Source: Abelmoschus esculentus (lineage: Eukaryota; Streptophyta; Magnoliopsida; Malvales; Malvaceae). From it: a DNA stretch of 64,000 bases. The translations under genes and the position numbers were made by a program. A model generated the notes under the pieces. It was given only the letters and a program-made list of their open reading frames with translations. It did not search any database and was not told where the DNA came from. Below are positions 35,641 to 46,950 of this stretch, one piece after another. The stretch spans positions 7,666,737 to 7,730,736 of the forward strand of contig JAUCBN010000034.1 of the NCBI GenBank assembly GCA_035048815.1, given 5' to 3'. Each line of letters begins with the position of its first letter. The first letter of the stretch is position 1.

Positions 35641-35854
35641 CAATGGGAAATTTATTTTAAAGAAGGTAAACTATTATATAATTATATTTGTACGATGGTT
35701 TAAATATTTTATTTTTTTAATTTTAATTTTTTGAATCATTTCTAATTAACATAAAATTAATAGAATATATAAATTTTAAGACTAAAATTATTATTATATA
35801 AGGTTACCATATATGTTCTTCTCTATTCTAATAATATAGTGATATATTTGTAAT

Positions 35855-38262
35855 TGTTATGAATAAAATAAAGAACAAGAATAAAAATAGGAGAACAAAG
35901 ATGAGACAAAAGAGATATTTTATTATATTCTCAAAGTAGGGTTGTGTACAATATTTTGTCCAAAAGTCTATATTTATAGGCATAAGACGGAAACCCTAAT
36001 TCCAATGGGTATTAAACCCTAATAATAAAGCCCATTAAACTTAAACTTAATATATGAATATCCACCATAAATAAATATATTCATAACACTTCCCCTTGAA
36101 TATCCATGAAAATAATGTGCCTCGTTAAAACCTTATTAAGATAAAAACCTCGTGGGAAAAAAATCTTAGTGAAGGAAAAAGAGTACACGCATCTTTAATA
36201 CGCATAACATGTTGCCTCATTAGACACCTTACCAGGAAAACCCACTGGGACAAAACCTCGGTTAAGGGAAAAAGAGTGCAATGCGTATTTACTCCCCTCA
36301 TAAAAAATATCACATAAGATCTTTGAATCTTCATAATTCAATATTGAATACAACCTTCAAATATTGAAGTAGATTATGAACTAGTGGATAAATCTTCCAA
36401 ATTATTACTTGAAATGATTCATTAAATATTATTCTTCTGAATATCATGAGGGGCGAAACTTCAAAAATATGTTTCGTATTATCATATTTGATATTTCCAC
36501 CTTGAGATATAAATTTTGCATTATCTCTACACAAGATAGATTGCATCTTATCTTGTGAAAGCAATTCACATATCTTCATGATATGTTTAGCCAAACACAT
36601 ATTTCGGCTTTGCCTTATGCATAACAATTATTTAAAGGTAATAATCTCGTAGTACTTAAATAATATTTTTGGACTAATACAATGCTTCCATATCAAATAA
36701 TATATATATTCTACTTTTAGATCAAGAATATCATTACTCTTTTCTTGAGGCAGAAAGAATCTTTGTTTACATTGAGAGACCTAGCAACCATAAGGATTAT
36801 CAATGAGTATGCATTATGCATGTTAAGTCTCTTTCAACTTTTTTCTATATGCCGATTGATGCACAAGGATTTGAGGAGATCTCTTTAGAAGTCTCAACGA
36901 TATTCAAATCATCGAAATACACAACAATAAAAATTCAGAGCTAAGCCTCTTAATAAAAATGCTCGGGGAAATAATTCATATAACATTATGCTAATAAGTA
37001 TTCAATGAGGCGATTATACAAAATACGCCTAAATTGTTTCAAGCCATAAAAAATATATTCAATAAGATTGAATAATATTCTCGAGAACTTAAATTAACTG
37101 CTTATGACAATCTAAATCTTTCCGAAAGTTTCATGTAAATATTGCTATCAAGAGGCCCATTCAAATAGGATGTAGCAACATCCATTAGGCAGAAACTGAG
37201 TAATTTTATTTATTGTCAGATTGATCAAAATCTAAAAGTAGTTGCATCCACCACCGAGGAATATATTTTCCTCATGATCAATTTCACGTCTTTGTGAGAA
37301 TCCTTGTGCAACCAAATGAGTTTATATCTCACAAAGGCTCATTTATATCCGTGAGCTTTACACATTTTAATGTACAAACTATAGGCCCAAATACTTCTCT
37401 TTTCGAAAGAGATTTTTGTTTCGCCTCAATTACCTCTTTCATGTTGGCCAATCGTTTCTTTGTTTATATTGCCCAATTGGAAATGGTTCATGATCCACAT
37501 CATCAAATAAAATCTCTAGTGCTATATTGCATGCAAATATATTATCGACATCGATTTAATTTCAGTTCCACTTATTACTAGACATGACATAATCTATTGA
37601 GATCTCTTTATTATCAGATACTTGATTCATGTCAATGTCTTTGTTGGAGACCTTTTAATCTCTTATTGAGATTTTCATATTCATTGATTCCTCGATCAGA
37701 CCATCATAAAATATAACTATTTTTCTTTTTCGAGGATTTCTTATCTTTGGAACTAGAGTTTTCCTTACAGGACATCAAATTTAATCGGAGCATTCATAGC
37801 TGGTATACGTGACTTAGTCACTCTTTTAGGGTTAGAAAAATTATCTGGCAATTGATTTGCTAAATGAATTATCCTTTGAAATTATAGTTCACATTGTGTA
37901 GTTAGTGGATCAAAGTGAGAAAATGATAATTCATTCCAACTTATTTCTTTCCCTAACTATTTATTTTCTCTCGCTAATGTTGGGATAACTGACTCATTAA
38001 AATGATAGTCAGTATATCGGGTTGTAAATAAGTTCCCTATCAGAAGCTTGAGATATTTAAATCTGATATATATTCCCAACAAAACTCATCTTTGTGCGTT
38101 GTGGTGGAGCAATTAGAACATATATCGCGCACAAAAAATCTAAGATGAGAAATATTTGGTTCTTGACCGAAAACCATTTATAATGGGGAGAATTTATAAT
38201 CATCTGTTGGCTTGATGCGAATTGGTGATACTACATGTAAAATTACATGACATAAACATTAT
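35855..38262 (-). mobile_element. 5'-truncated copia element, inverted relative of the 16.7-22.2 kb copy
   Basis: The minus strand begins at the 3' LTR 35855-36088 (234 bp; ends TGTTATGAATA and TATTCATAACA, an 11-bp inverted repeat), preceded by the polypurine tract AAGGGGAAG (36089-36098 read on minus). RNase H remains at 36331-36627 (NMCLAKHIMKICELLSQDKM, CRDNAKFISQGGNIKYD). RT and part of the integrase-to-RT linker continue to 38262, matching positions 19690-22174 of the other copy throughout. There it stops abruptly against chromovirus sequence, so integrase, gag and the 5' LTR are lost. Confidence 0.88.
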
Positions 38263-38263
38263 C

Positions 38264-41200
38264 AAAGAAGCATGATGTCTCTCTGTGGATGTGCATCGAT
38301 TATAGAGCGTTGAACAAGCTCACCGTGAAGAATAAGTATTTGATTCCCTCATTGCGGACTTGTTTGATCAACTTGGGAGTGCAAGGTGGTTCACCAAGTT
38401 AGATCTTAGATCAGGATACTACCAAGTGAGGATAGCCGAAGGTGATGATCCAAAGACTGCGTGTGTGGCCCGATATGGGTCGTATGAGTTCCTTGTGATG
38501 CCTTTCGGACTTAATAATGCTCAAGCAACATTCTACACCCTTATGAACAAGGTACTACACCCATTCTTGGATCCTTTTGTTGTTGTTTACCTCTATGACA
38601 TTATGGTGTATAGTGAGACCTTGGAGGAGAACATAGAACACTTGAGACAGGTGTTCGAGGTACTTCGAGAGAATGAGCTATTTGTCAAGAGGGAAAAGTG
38701 CTCATTTACCTAGAAGGAAGTGTCATTTTTAGGTCACATCATTGGAGGTGGCGTGATCCTTATGGACAGGGACAAGGTTCGAGCCATTGAAGAATAGAAA
38801 CCACCAACCAAGGTGACAGAGCTGAGATCATTCCTTGGATTGGCCTACTACTACCGGCGTTTTGTCAAAGGCTATTCCAAGATCGCCACACCCTTGACTG
38901 ATTTGCTGAAAAAGGATAAGACGTGGGACTGGAATAAGGAGTGTCAAAGGGCCTTTGAGAAACTAAAGGAAGCCATGGTGTGTGAGCTCGTGTTAGCATT
39001 GTCGAACCATGCCAAGCCGTTTGAAGTTCATACTGATGCATCCGATGTAGCCATTGAGGGAGTTCTTATGCAGAAAGGATACCAGTTGTTTTCGAGAGTC
39101 AAAAACTTAATGATGCATAGAGGCGATACACCGTCCAAGAAAAGAAGATGACAGTGGTTGTTTACTGTTTGTGGATTTGGAGACATTACTTGTTGGGTTC
39201 GAAATTCCAAGTATTCACTGACAATGTTGCCAACAGTTATTTTCTAACCCAAAAGAAATTATCTCCCAAACAGGCATAGTGACAAATGTTCTTAGTAGAA
39301 TTCGACTTTTTCATGGAATACAAGTCAAGGAAGGCCAACTATGTGGCTGATGCACTAAGCCGATGGTGCAACATAGAGTTCATCAACAAACTCGAATGAC
39401 TGCTATTATCACGCATCAAGTAGCGCTTAGCTCATGATCTAACAACCCAGTCCCTGATCAATCATGCTAAAGAGGGAAAGTTTAGACGGTTATGGCTTGA
39501 GAATGATCTTTTGTACACCAAGGGACGAAGCCTCTATGTCCCGCAATACATGAAGTTGCGAAAAGAGCTCATGCGGGAATGTCATGATTCCAAGTAGGCT
39601 GACCATCCAAGAGTGCACCTTACGATGACTTTGTTAGCGGATCGGTATTATTGGCCACACATGGACAATGACGTGGAGGTCTATGTGAAGACTTGTCTCA
39701 TTTGCCAACAAGACAAGATCGAAGCCAAGAAACCAGCAGGATTGTTGTAGTCATTACCAATCTCAGAGCGTCCATGGAAGAGTATTTCTATGGACTTTAT
39801 AGTCGGTTTGCCGAGTACTGACAGGTTTGCCAGTATTATCGTGGTTGTTGATAGGTTTTCGATGTATGCCACCTTCATTCTTGCCAGCAAGGAGTGCCCA
39901 GCTGAGGAATTAGCTTGACTTTTCCTCAAGAATATGGTGAACTATAGGGGGTGCCAAGGACGATCATGAGTGATCGAGACCCTCGCTTCACGGGCAAGTT
40001 TTAGACTGGTTGTTCAAGTTGATCTGTATAGACTTGAACATGTCCACGAGTATTCATCCATAAACTGATGGGCAAACCGAACGAGTGAATGCATTGTTGG
40101 AGATTTATCTCAAGCACTACACAAGTGCGACTCAGCATGACTGGCCAAAGTTGCTAGATGTGGTCCAATTTTCTTACAACTTGCAGCGGACGAAGGCCAC
40201 AAACCTAAATCCATTTGAGATCGTGAAGGGACAACAACCACTCACTCCCAAGCTGTTGTGCTTAGTTACGAAGGGCCTAATCCAGTTGCTTACCACACTG
40301 CCAAGGCGTGGCAAGAGCATCTTAACTTAGCCCGAGCTTGTGTGCACAAGGCGGGTAAGCGGACCAAAAAGTGGGCTGATTGAAGGTGCAGGGACGAAGA
40401 GTTTCAAGTTGGAGACCAAGTCCTTGTCAAGCTACACTTGGTATTGAGGAAACTAGGAGTGTACAAGGGGCTTGTGCGACGATACGATGGAACATTCAAG
40501 ATCGTAAAAGCAAGTAGGTGTTGTGACCTACAAACTTGAGTTACCGCCAAAGCTCAAAGTTCACCCAGTTTTCCATATGAGTATGCTCAAACCATTCTAT
40601 TTGGATGTTGAAGATCCGGGTCGTGGCAAGTCACACAAAGCACCGATAGGAGTAAAGGTCTCCTATGAGAAGAAGGTTCGAGAGATCCTAGCGGATCGGA
40701 TTGTCTGATAGAAGAATCATTGACCAAGGCAAGAGTACTTTATCCAATGGAAGGGACTTCCCAACAACGAAGGGAGTTGAGAACCAACCGAAGACCTTTG
40801 GCAATTCCAAGACAAGATTGTCAAGTTCCACTCTCAAGACGCAACAAGGGCGTTGCTAGATTCAGTGGGGGAGAATGTCACGAACCGCGAGCCCAATGAT
40901 GGGTTTGCTGCAGTCCAATCCACCCAAGCCTATCTCACCAAGGTTTGGGGCTTGCCAATCCACTAGAATTATCCACTTATCCTGTGTGAACACACTATGT
41001 GAACATAGGAGATTCTTTCCTTAATTAGTCGGGAATATTCTTAGAATTATGCCATTATGGTTGGTGGGAATTAATCCGAGAGGAGGAGGCTTTTTTGTTC
41101 GCTTGCTTGCTTGCTAGCAAGCTCTATACCGACCTTGGCTATTTGAGGCAATTTCTAAAGCATTTAGTCTCGCTAGCTATGCTAGCTTCTTTGGTATGGC

Positions 41201-41374
41201 TAGCTTGTTTTTTGGTGAGGTATTGCCCTACTGTCGCATTCTTCCTTTGCGCTGTGCTCTCTCTCGTAATTTCTCTGCGACCTCTCTCTTTCTACTTTGT
41301 ATTAGCTTTGTTAATTGGAATTGCCCCATGCAAGCGATTATAGCTAGCGGCTTAATTCGTTTTCGCGAGTTACA
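38264..41374 (+). mobile_element. 5'-truncated chromovirus (Ty3-gypsy) pol plus 3' LTR
   Basis: Pol remnants in gypsy order. RT spans 38264-38715 (MCIDYRALNKL, then LDLRSGYYQVRI); the active site reads YLYDIMVYS where YxDD is needed, so one catalytic Asp is lost. The RT connection is at 38813. RNase H covers about 39020-39400 (HTDASDVA ... ADALSRW). The integrase zinc finger lies near 39570-39710 and the core from 39780 (SMDFIVGLPST), with the later part broken by frameshifts. The C-terminal region has HPVFHMSMLKP and a chromodomain-like EYFIQWKGLP near 40735, which marks a chromovirus. Stops and shifts are frequent. Gag and 5' LTR are absent; the left edge abuts a copia element. Confidence 0.88.
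40876..41374 (+). repeat. 3' LTR of the chromovirus
   Basis: 499 bp starting TGTCACGAACC after the purine tract GTGGGGGAGAA and ending GCGAGTTACA. No second copy is present in the window, so the right edge rests on the terminal CA and the start of another element soon after. Confidence 0.6.
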
Positions 41375-41895
41375 AAACTTTGAGATACCACTTCTGCATA
41401 TAACATTGCATCTGGTTGGATTATCTGAACGGAGGAAGTTAGTGATTAATTCACTTCTGTTTAGTGGTTCTGTGATATACCACTTCTGTTCAGTGGCTCC
41501 ACCTGCGGGTCGAGTTCCACTTCTGTTTGGTGTGATGGAGTTAGAGTGGTTCAGGGGGAACCTACTCTTCTGATGGCGTTCGGAGATGGGTGCATATCAT
41601 GCATACATGTCATCATATATATGTTGTTCTCTGTTTCTGTTTATTTGCACACTAGAGACACACTAGGCTTCCTAGCTTACACCCTCTCAGTTTCCTGTTT
41701 CAGATCTCATACTTAGACTTCGTGCGGTACTTGGAGGATCATGTTTTCAGATTTATTTTACGTATGTTTACAGATTTTAAATTCCGGATTTTATATATTT
41801 TATATATAAAACCTAACTTGCGAAACAAGTTTTCTTAATGTAAACCCTAACTTGTAATCTAAGAAATTAGGTTAAATTTTAGGGGTTACATTGAA

Positions 41896-41908
41896 TGGTA
41901 TCAGAGCC
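41896..41908 (+). other. Primer-binding site, initiator Met tRNA type
   Basis: TGGTATCAGAGCC, five bases after the LTR end, matches the complement of the plant initiator tRNA-Met 3' end. Confidence 0.9.
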
Positions 41909-42093
41909 AGGTTTAACCCTCAAACTGAGAGGTCCAAAATGATTTTTGATCTGAAAATGATTTTGTAAATCTGTTTGATAAATCTAGATTCTTGTTTTGA
42001 CTCATTTTTGAAATTTTCTGAAGTATTTTGAATTATTACTCCAAGTACCGATTCTAATGTAGGATTCTGTCTGTCCTTCTGTAGATACTCTAC

Positions 42094-44030
42094 TATGCCA
42101 CCCTGTAGGAGTACACGATTAGCGACTGGGAGAGGTCGTGGGTGAGGCCATGGCCAAGGTCGTTCTGCTGTATCTGCTAGTGATGTCCCGCCTCCTGTGG
42201 ACCCGCCACAGGATCAGAGTTTGGCTTCAGAGTTAGGAAGGGAGGATCAGCTTGAGATTCAGACCAAGGCTCAGTAAGTAGAGGTTGACCAGTCGGTCCA
42301 GAGTGAGGGACCGTATGCATCTGGGGACAACGAGACTGTTGGTTTGGACTCTGTGACCATGCAGAGGGAGTTACTCCGATATTTGCAGCAGAATGAGGGA
42401 TCTAGAAAACCCATATCTACCGAGTTTCTAGCTGCTGGGATGACTATGTTTGATGGTAAGACTGAAACTGACCCAGCTGATGCAGAGTACTTCCTAAAGA
42501 AACTTTAGCTTCTGTTTGTTGAGATGGAATACCCTTCAGATAGGAAACTGAGGGCTGTTATATCTTTGCTTCAGGGTGAAGCCCTGAACTGGTGGGAGGC
42601 AGAGGAAAGAGTGACTGCTTCAGATAAGATCGACTGGGAGTTTTTCAGGCAGGCATTTGAGGATCAGTATGTGGGTCCCGAGTATTTGGCTAAGTGCCGA
42701 TAGGATTTTCTGAATCTACAGCAGAACGACATGTCTGTTAACGACTATGAGATAAATTTTTTGCGACTGCCCCAGTATGCTCCGGGGATTGTTACTACTG
42801 AGAAACAAAAGTGTGATCAATTTCTGAAAGGACTTCGGGTACCATTGAAGATTGTTGTGGCCACCCACCATGACACAGAATATAAGATGGTCACTCGGCG
42901 TGCCAGGACAGCCGAGCGTAACGAGAGCTTGAGGGTTCAATTGGAGTCCCAGGTTCAGGATAGAGGTAGACGACAGCCTGCGGCACCTGCACAACATAGC
43001 TAGGGTTTCCAGTCCCGGAAGAGGGGCCGTGATGAGTTTGAGCCTCAAAGTTCTTCTCGAGCTAGACCAGCAGCGTCAGTTGTTCCTGCTGCTAGTAGAG
43101 CTGGATCCACTAGTACTCGAGCCTTACCTCAGTGTTCTTTCTGTAAGAAATGGCATTCAGGAGAATGTCGTATGAAGAGTGGAGCCTGCTTTCGTTGTGG
43201 TTCATATGATCACCGTCTTAGGGACTGTCTAGTGTCTCCGCAATCAAGTTATACTCCGAGGCAATCTCAGGCATCAGTTCAGGCCTCAGTTGGAGGAAGA
43301 GGTCAGGGTAGACCTGCCACATCTGGTATTGGTAGTAGAGGCAGATCTAGTCAGTTTAGAGGAGTTGCCAGATCAGGGGGATCCCAACCCGGCTTGGTTT
43401 ATGCTACGAGGAGACATGAGGACCGAGATGAGCCAGACATCATTGCTGGTACTTTTTCTGTTCATGCTATCTCTTTATTTGCACTACTTGATAATGGATC
43501 TACACACTCCTATGTTTCTAGCTCTGTATCTGGATACATGGAAATTCCTGTAGAGGATGTTGGTAGCTCTGTTTCTATTTATCGTCCTATAGGTAACCTT
43601 GTGGAGGTTACCAAAGTGTATAAAGATTGTCCTCTTGAGGTCCAAGGGGAAATTTTTCCGGCTAATCTGATGTAGTTGTCGTTTGGGGAGTTTGATTTAA
43701 TTCTGGGAATGGATTGGTTGTCAGCTCATCGAGTTACTCTGGACTGTGAGCAAAAAAGGGCTACTCTGAGGACTTCTGATGACCGTGAGGTAACCTTTAT
43801 CGGTGAGCGTAGAGGATTTTTGTCCAATATTGTTTCGGCCCTAAAAGCTGAGAAGATGATCCGGAAAGGATCTTTGGCCTATCTTGCCTATATTCTTGAC
43901 CCCAGGCAATCTGATTCTAGGATGGATAAGATCCGAGTTGTGTGTGAGTTTCCGGATGATTTTCCAAAAGAGATTTTAAGTTCGATATGTTATCTGGAAG
44001 TTTTCTGTATTGGATCCGAAAATAGTTTCT
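42094..44030 (+). pseudogene. Gypsy gag-protease with several stops
   Basis: Gag starts MPPCRSTRLATGRGRG at 42094. The retrotransposon-gag domain is visible (AEYFLKKL, GEALNWWEAEERV, FFRQAFEDQYVGPEYLA). Two cysteine motifs follow, CSFCKKWHSGEC and CFRCGSYDHRLRDC (CX2CX4HX4C), binding nucleic acid. The protease active site reads ALLDNGSTHSYV; Asn in the second position is not the common Ser/Thr. It continues with LILGMDWLSAH. In-frame stops occur near 42147, 42274, 42507, 42701, 43001 and 43673. The frame ends at 44030 shortly after the RT start motif, where pol is deleted. Confidence 0.88.
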
Positions 44031-44431
44031 GATTGGTTTAGGTGACGTGGATTCCGACCCTGAGCATCTACCTCCTCCTCCTCCTGGACGACCTCCCGTT
44101 CATCAACATTCGGGACCCGCACGTGAGTATCGTTTTAATTCTGTTTAGTGTATTTTTCGGTATAGCGGCATAGTAGGGTGTCTAATGTTAATTGTTATTC
44201 GTAGGTTCTACTCCTGCACATTCTAGTGGTAGAGCCGAGTCCAGTCGACGTCAGTATCGTTGTTGATTCTTATGCTTCAGGTGTGTTCTCTTCTGTAAAT
44301 TCCGTTAATTTTGTTATTCCATGTGTGTAATTTCTGTTAAATTCCGAATGATCATGCATCATCCTGACATTATATTTCTGATTCTGAAATTATCATGTGT
44401 GCCTCCTGTTAGATTATTAGGCATGCATTCT

Positions 44432-45765
44432 GTCGCATGTCAAAAGTGCGCGTTTAGTGCAAGCGGACACATCGCAAGTAATAAGTGATAAGTATGTTAT
44501 CGAGTTATCGTCTCCTTAGGGACTGGTATACTTAATATGCTTCCTTTATCTCCTTGCTCTGTGGAAAGGTAAAAGCATAAGTGAATTGGTGTGATTTATT
44601 TAAACTAAAATAATTGAATAAAAATAAAGAGTCGAAATATTAGAGAGAAAGAGATGGGCCAGGATCCAGTTGTGTTGTATTGTGGACTTGATTGACTTGT
44701 CTTTATCCAATGTAATCGCATATCTCTGCCTCGGCAGCACTGCAGTTTACTGCCTGGGCAGCGATAACGCTGTCTGCCGCGACAATCCCTTGCTCGTGGG
44801 CAGACTTTACCAAAGTTCGGCAAAGTGTCCTTGAATGACTCCGCTTATCCTTAAGTCAGAGAGCTGTGGATGACTAGTCCTTGATGATACCTCCCGGCGT
44901 GAACCAATTATACTCACCAACCAATCTCACACTTCTTTTAGCCACTGAAACTCTTAACCTATCCCTAGGCCGAGTTAGTATTTCGCGATTGAAACACCGT
45001 ACTTACCCCTTTCGTGAATCTAACTCTCCCGAGCTTAGATAAATGGATTACTCACAAACTTCCCTCCCGGGCTTGAATGCGAGAACAAGGAATAACAAAG
45101 GATAAGCAAACCTTGATAATCTTTATTGCATTGAATAAAAGACAAATTACAATCTCCTCTCACAAATACTCCACAACCTTCACCTAAACCCTATGAAGGT
45201 TTTAGAACATGCTGGAGAGGAAGGAAACAAGAGTAGAAGTCGGCTCTCCCTAGGTATTTCCGATCTCTGATACATTGAGTGGCTAGGTCTTTATATAGGC
45301 TAGACCTAGGGCAAACCTTTCCTAAGTAGAATACAACTTGGAGTAGGGAACAAGTCAAGTACATAATAATATTATATTTCCAAGTTTGAATTCGGCTAAG
45401 GGGGCTTTCCCGCGTGGTCTTCCTTTGGGCTTTTCCTTGTACTAGCCAGCTCTGATTCTTGGGCTTCAAGTCCAAACACGTTCCTTAGATTTTTGTCTTT
45501 CCATCGCCTATCACTTTGCTTCCTATCTTCCTGCTGCTGCCTCGGCATCAGGTCCTGCCTCGGCCTTGTCTCTACCGTGGCAATGGTTTTCCTGCACAGA
45601 TATGAAAACACAGTAAAACGTGCCTTTTTCTATAAATATTATCTATTTAAGTATAACTTCTAAATATATCACATTAAGCACATGCATTGGTTCAAGTGGG
45701 TGAATGTTTGGTGATAAATACCGATAAAAGGAGTAGAAAGTGATAGTGTGTTGAGCACTTATCAC
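44432..45765 (-). repeat. 3' LTR of the Athila/Tat-type element
   Basis: 1334 bp, preceded on minus by the polypurine tract GTTTGGGGG. Contains small open frames that are mirrored in the other LTR and are not genes. Confidence 0.92.
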
Positions 45766-45775
45766 ACCCCCAAAC
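45766..45775 (-). other. Polypurine tract
   Basis: The minus strand reads GAGTTTGGGGGT just before the 3' LTR, the expected start site of plus-strand DNA synthesis. A similar tract lies inside the element at 46550-46562. Confidence 0.75.
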
Positions 45776-46687
45776 TCGAACTATTGCTTGTCCTCAAGCA
45801 ATGCAAACCATCAATTTGCCGAACTCTACTCTCTCTTGGTCTTACACGCCCATCTATTCTCCCCACCATAGCTAGGCCTATCTTTAAGCCTTGACCATTC
45901 GGCTACCTAAGAATTTACCTAGAAACAAACTATAGGATTGTGAATGTGTGCGTTTTTGTGGACAAGTTGATTAAAGGCTTTCTTTGATAAACTCTAAGTT
46001 CAAGACAAATAGACATTGGTTTAAATGTTCTCTTCTTTTTCAAACCCCAAGTCTTGAGCCAGTTTCGGGCACCTCAAAGACTTGTGGTTTCACTAAAAAT
46101 CTTTTTGTCTTTTTCTTTTTAATATTCCTTAATACATACTAGAGCCAATTTCGGGCACCTCTAGCATGAAGAAGAGATTTTCTAGATCCGGTGGTAGGCA
46201 CCTCTAGTTACTTTTCCAAAAATCTAAGTCTTTATCACCTAAGTTCATTAAAAGAATTCCTATAATCCACAAGTCCCAAAAGTGTTTAAAGTTCTTCCTA
46301 TAGTAAGCTTCTAAGTTTTCATCCTTAAGCATCCTAAGGTTAAGCCCTCTTAACAGAACCTAAACATGGTAAGGAGAAAGATTTCTATAGCCTTAAAGAA
46401 TAAACTAAGGCAATACTGATGATAAGAGTACAAGAGTGTAGGCAGCGAATTCAAGTAAGGCGGGAAGCATAAAAATTTAAAAAAAATTACTGGAATACTC
46501 CCTTTTTTGGCAAGGCCGCGGCAGTAGATTGCTGCATTGGCAGTGAATCTGCACCCCCAAACTCAAACCAAGAATTGTCCTCAATGCTTTATATTTGGAA
46601 GGAATAAACGGCAAAACAGAATATGAATTATATGCAGCAAGGAAAGATAGTAAAAGCAATTGAATATTGAATAAAGGACAAAGAATT

Positions 46688-46860
46688 TTAGAGCGACTCC
46701 GAAGAGTTGCTCGTAACAATTTTTCTCGGTTGCCTAGATGCCATGTGCTTTGTCCTTGGGGAGGGCGATGGTTGCGCCTTTGCTTGCCTCGGCGGCTGGA
46801 CTTGAGTGGGTAGGGTCCTATGCATCGAGGCCTCTACTTCTTCTCCTTCTCTTACTAAAA
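46688..46860 (-). other. Short open segment after pol in the Athila/Tat element
   Basis: About 55 codons with HRTLPTQVQPPRQAKAQPS and ending NSSESL. Basic and Pro/Gln-rich. Lineage members often carry an extra frame between pol and the 3' LTR, but I see no membrane segment or envelope-like feature and assign no function. Confidence 0.3.
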
Positions 46861-46950
46861 ACAAAAGAAAACAACCAGTAGATATTAAATGTCCTAAACT
46901 AAAATTATTCCTTATAAATTGCAGAAAATAAAAGATCGAAAGTTGAGGCA

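Noticed and set aside
45191..45611. Minus frames of 94 and 71 codons in the 3' LTR (also at 53468-53888)
   Set aside because: Duplicated because the LTR is duplicated; differences do not favour protein conservation.
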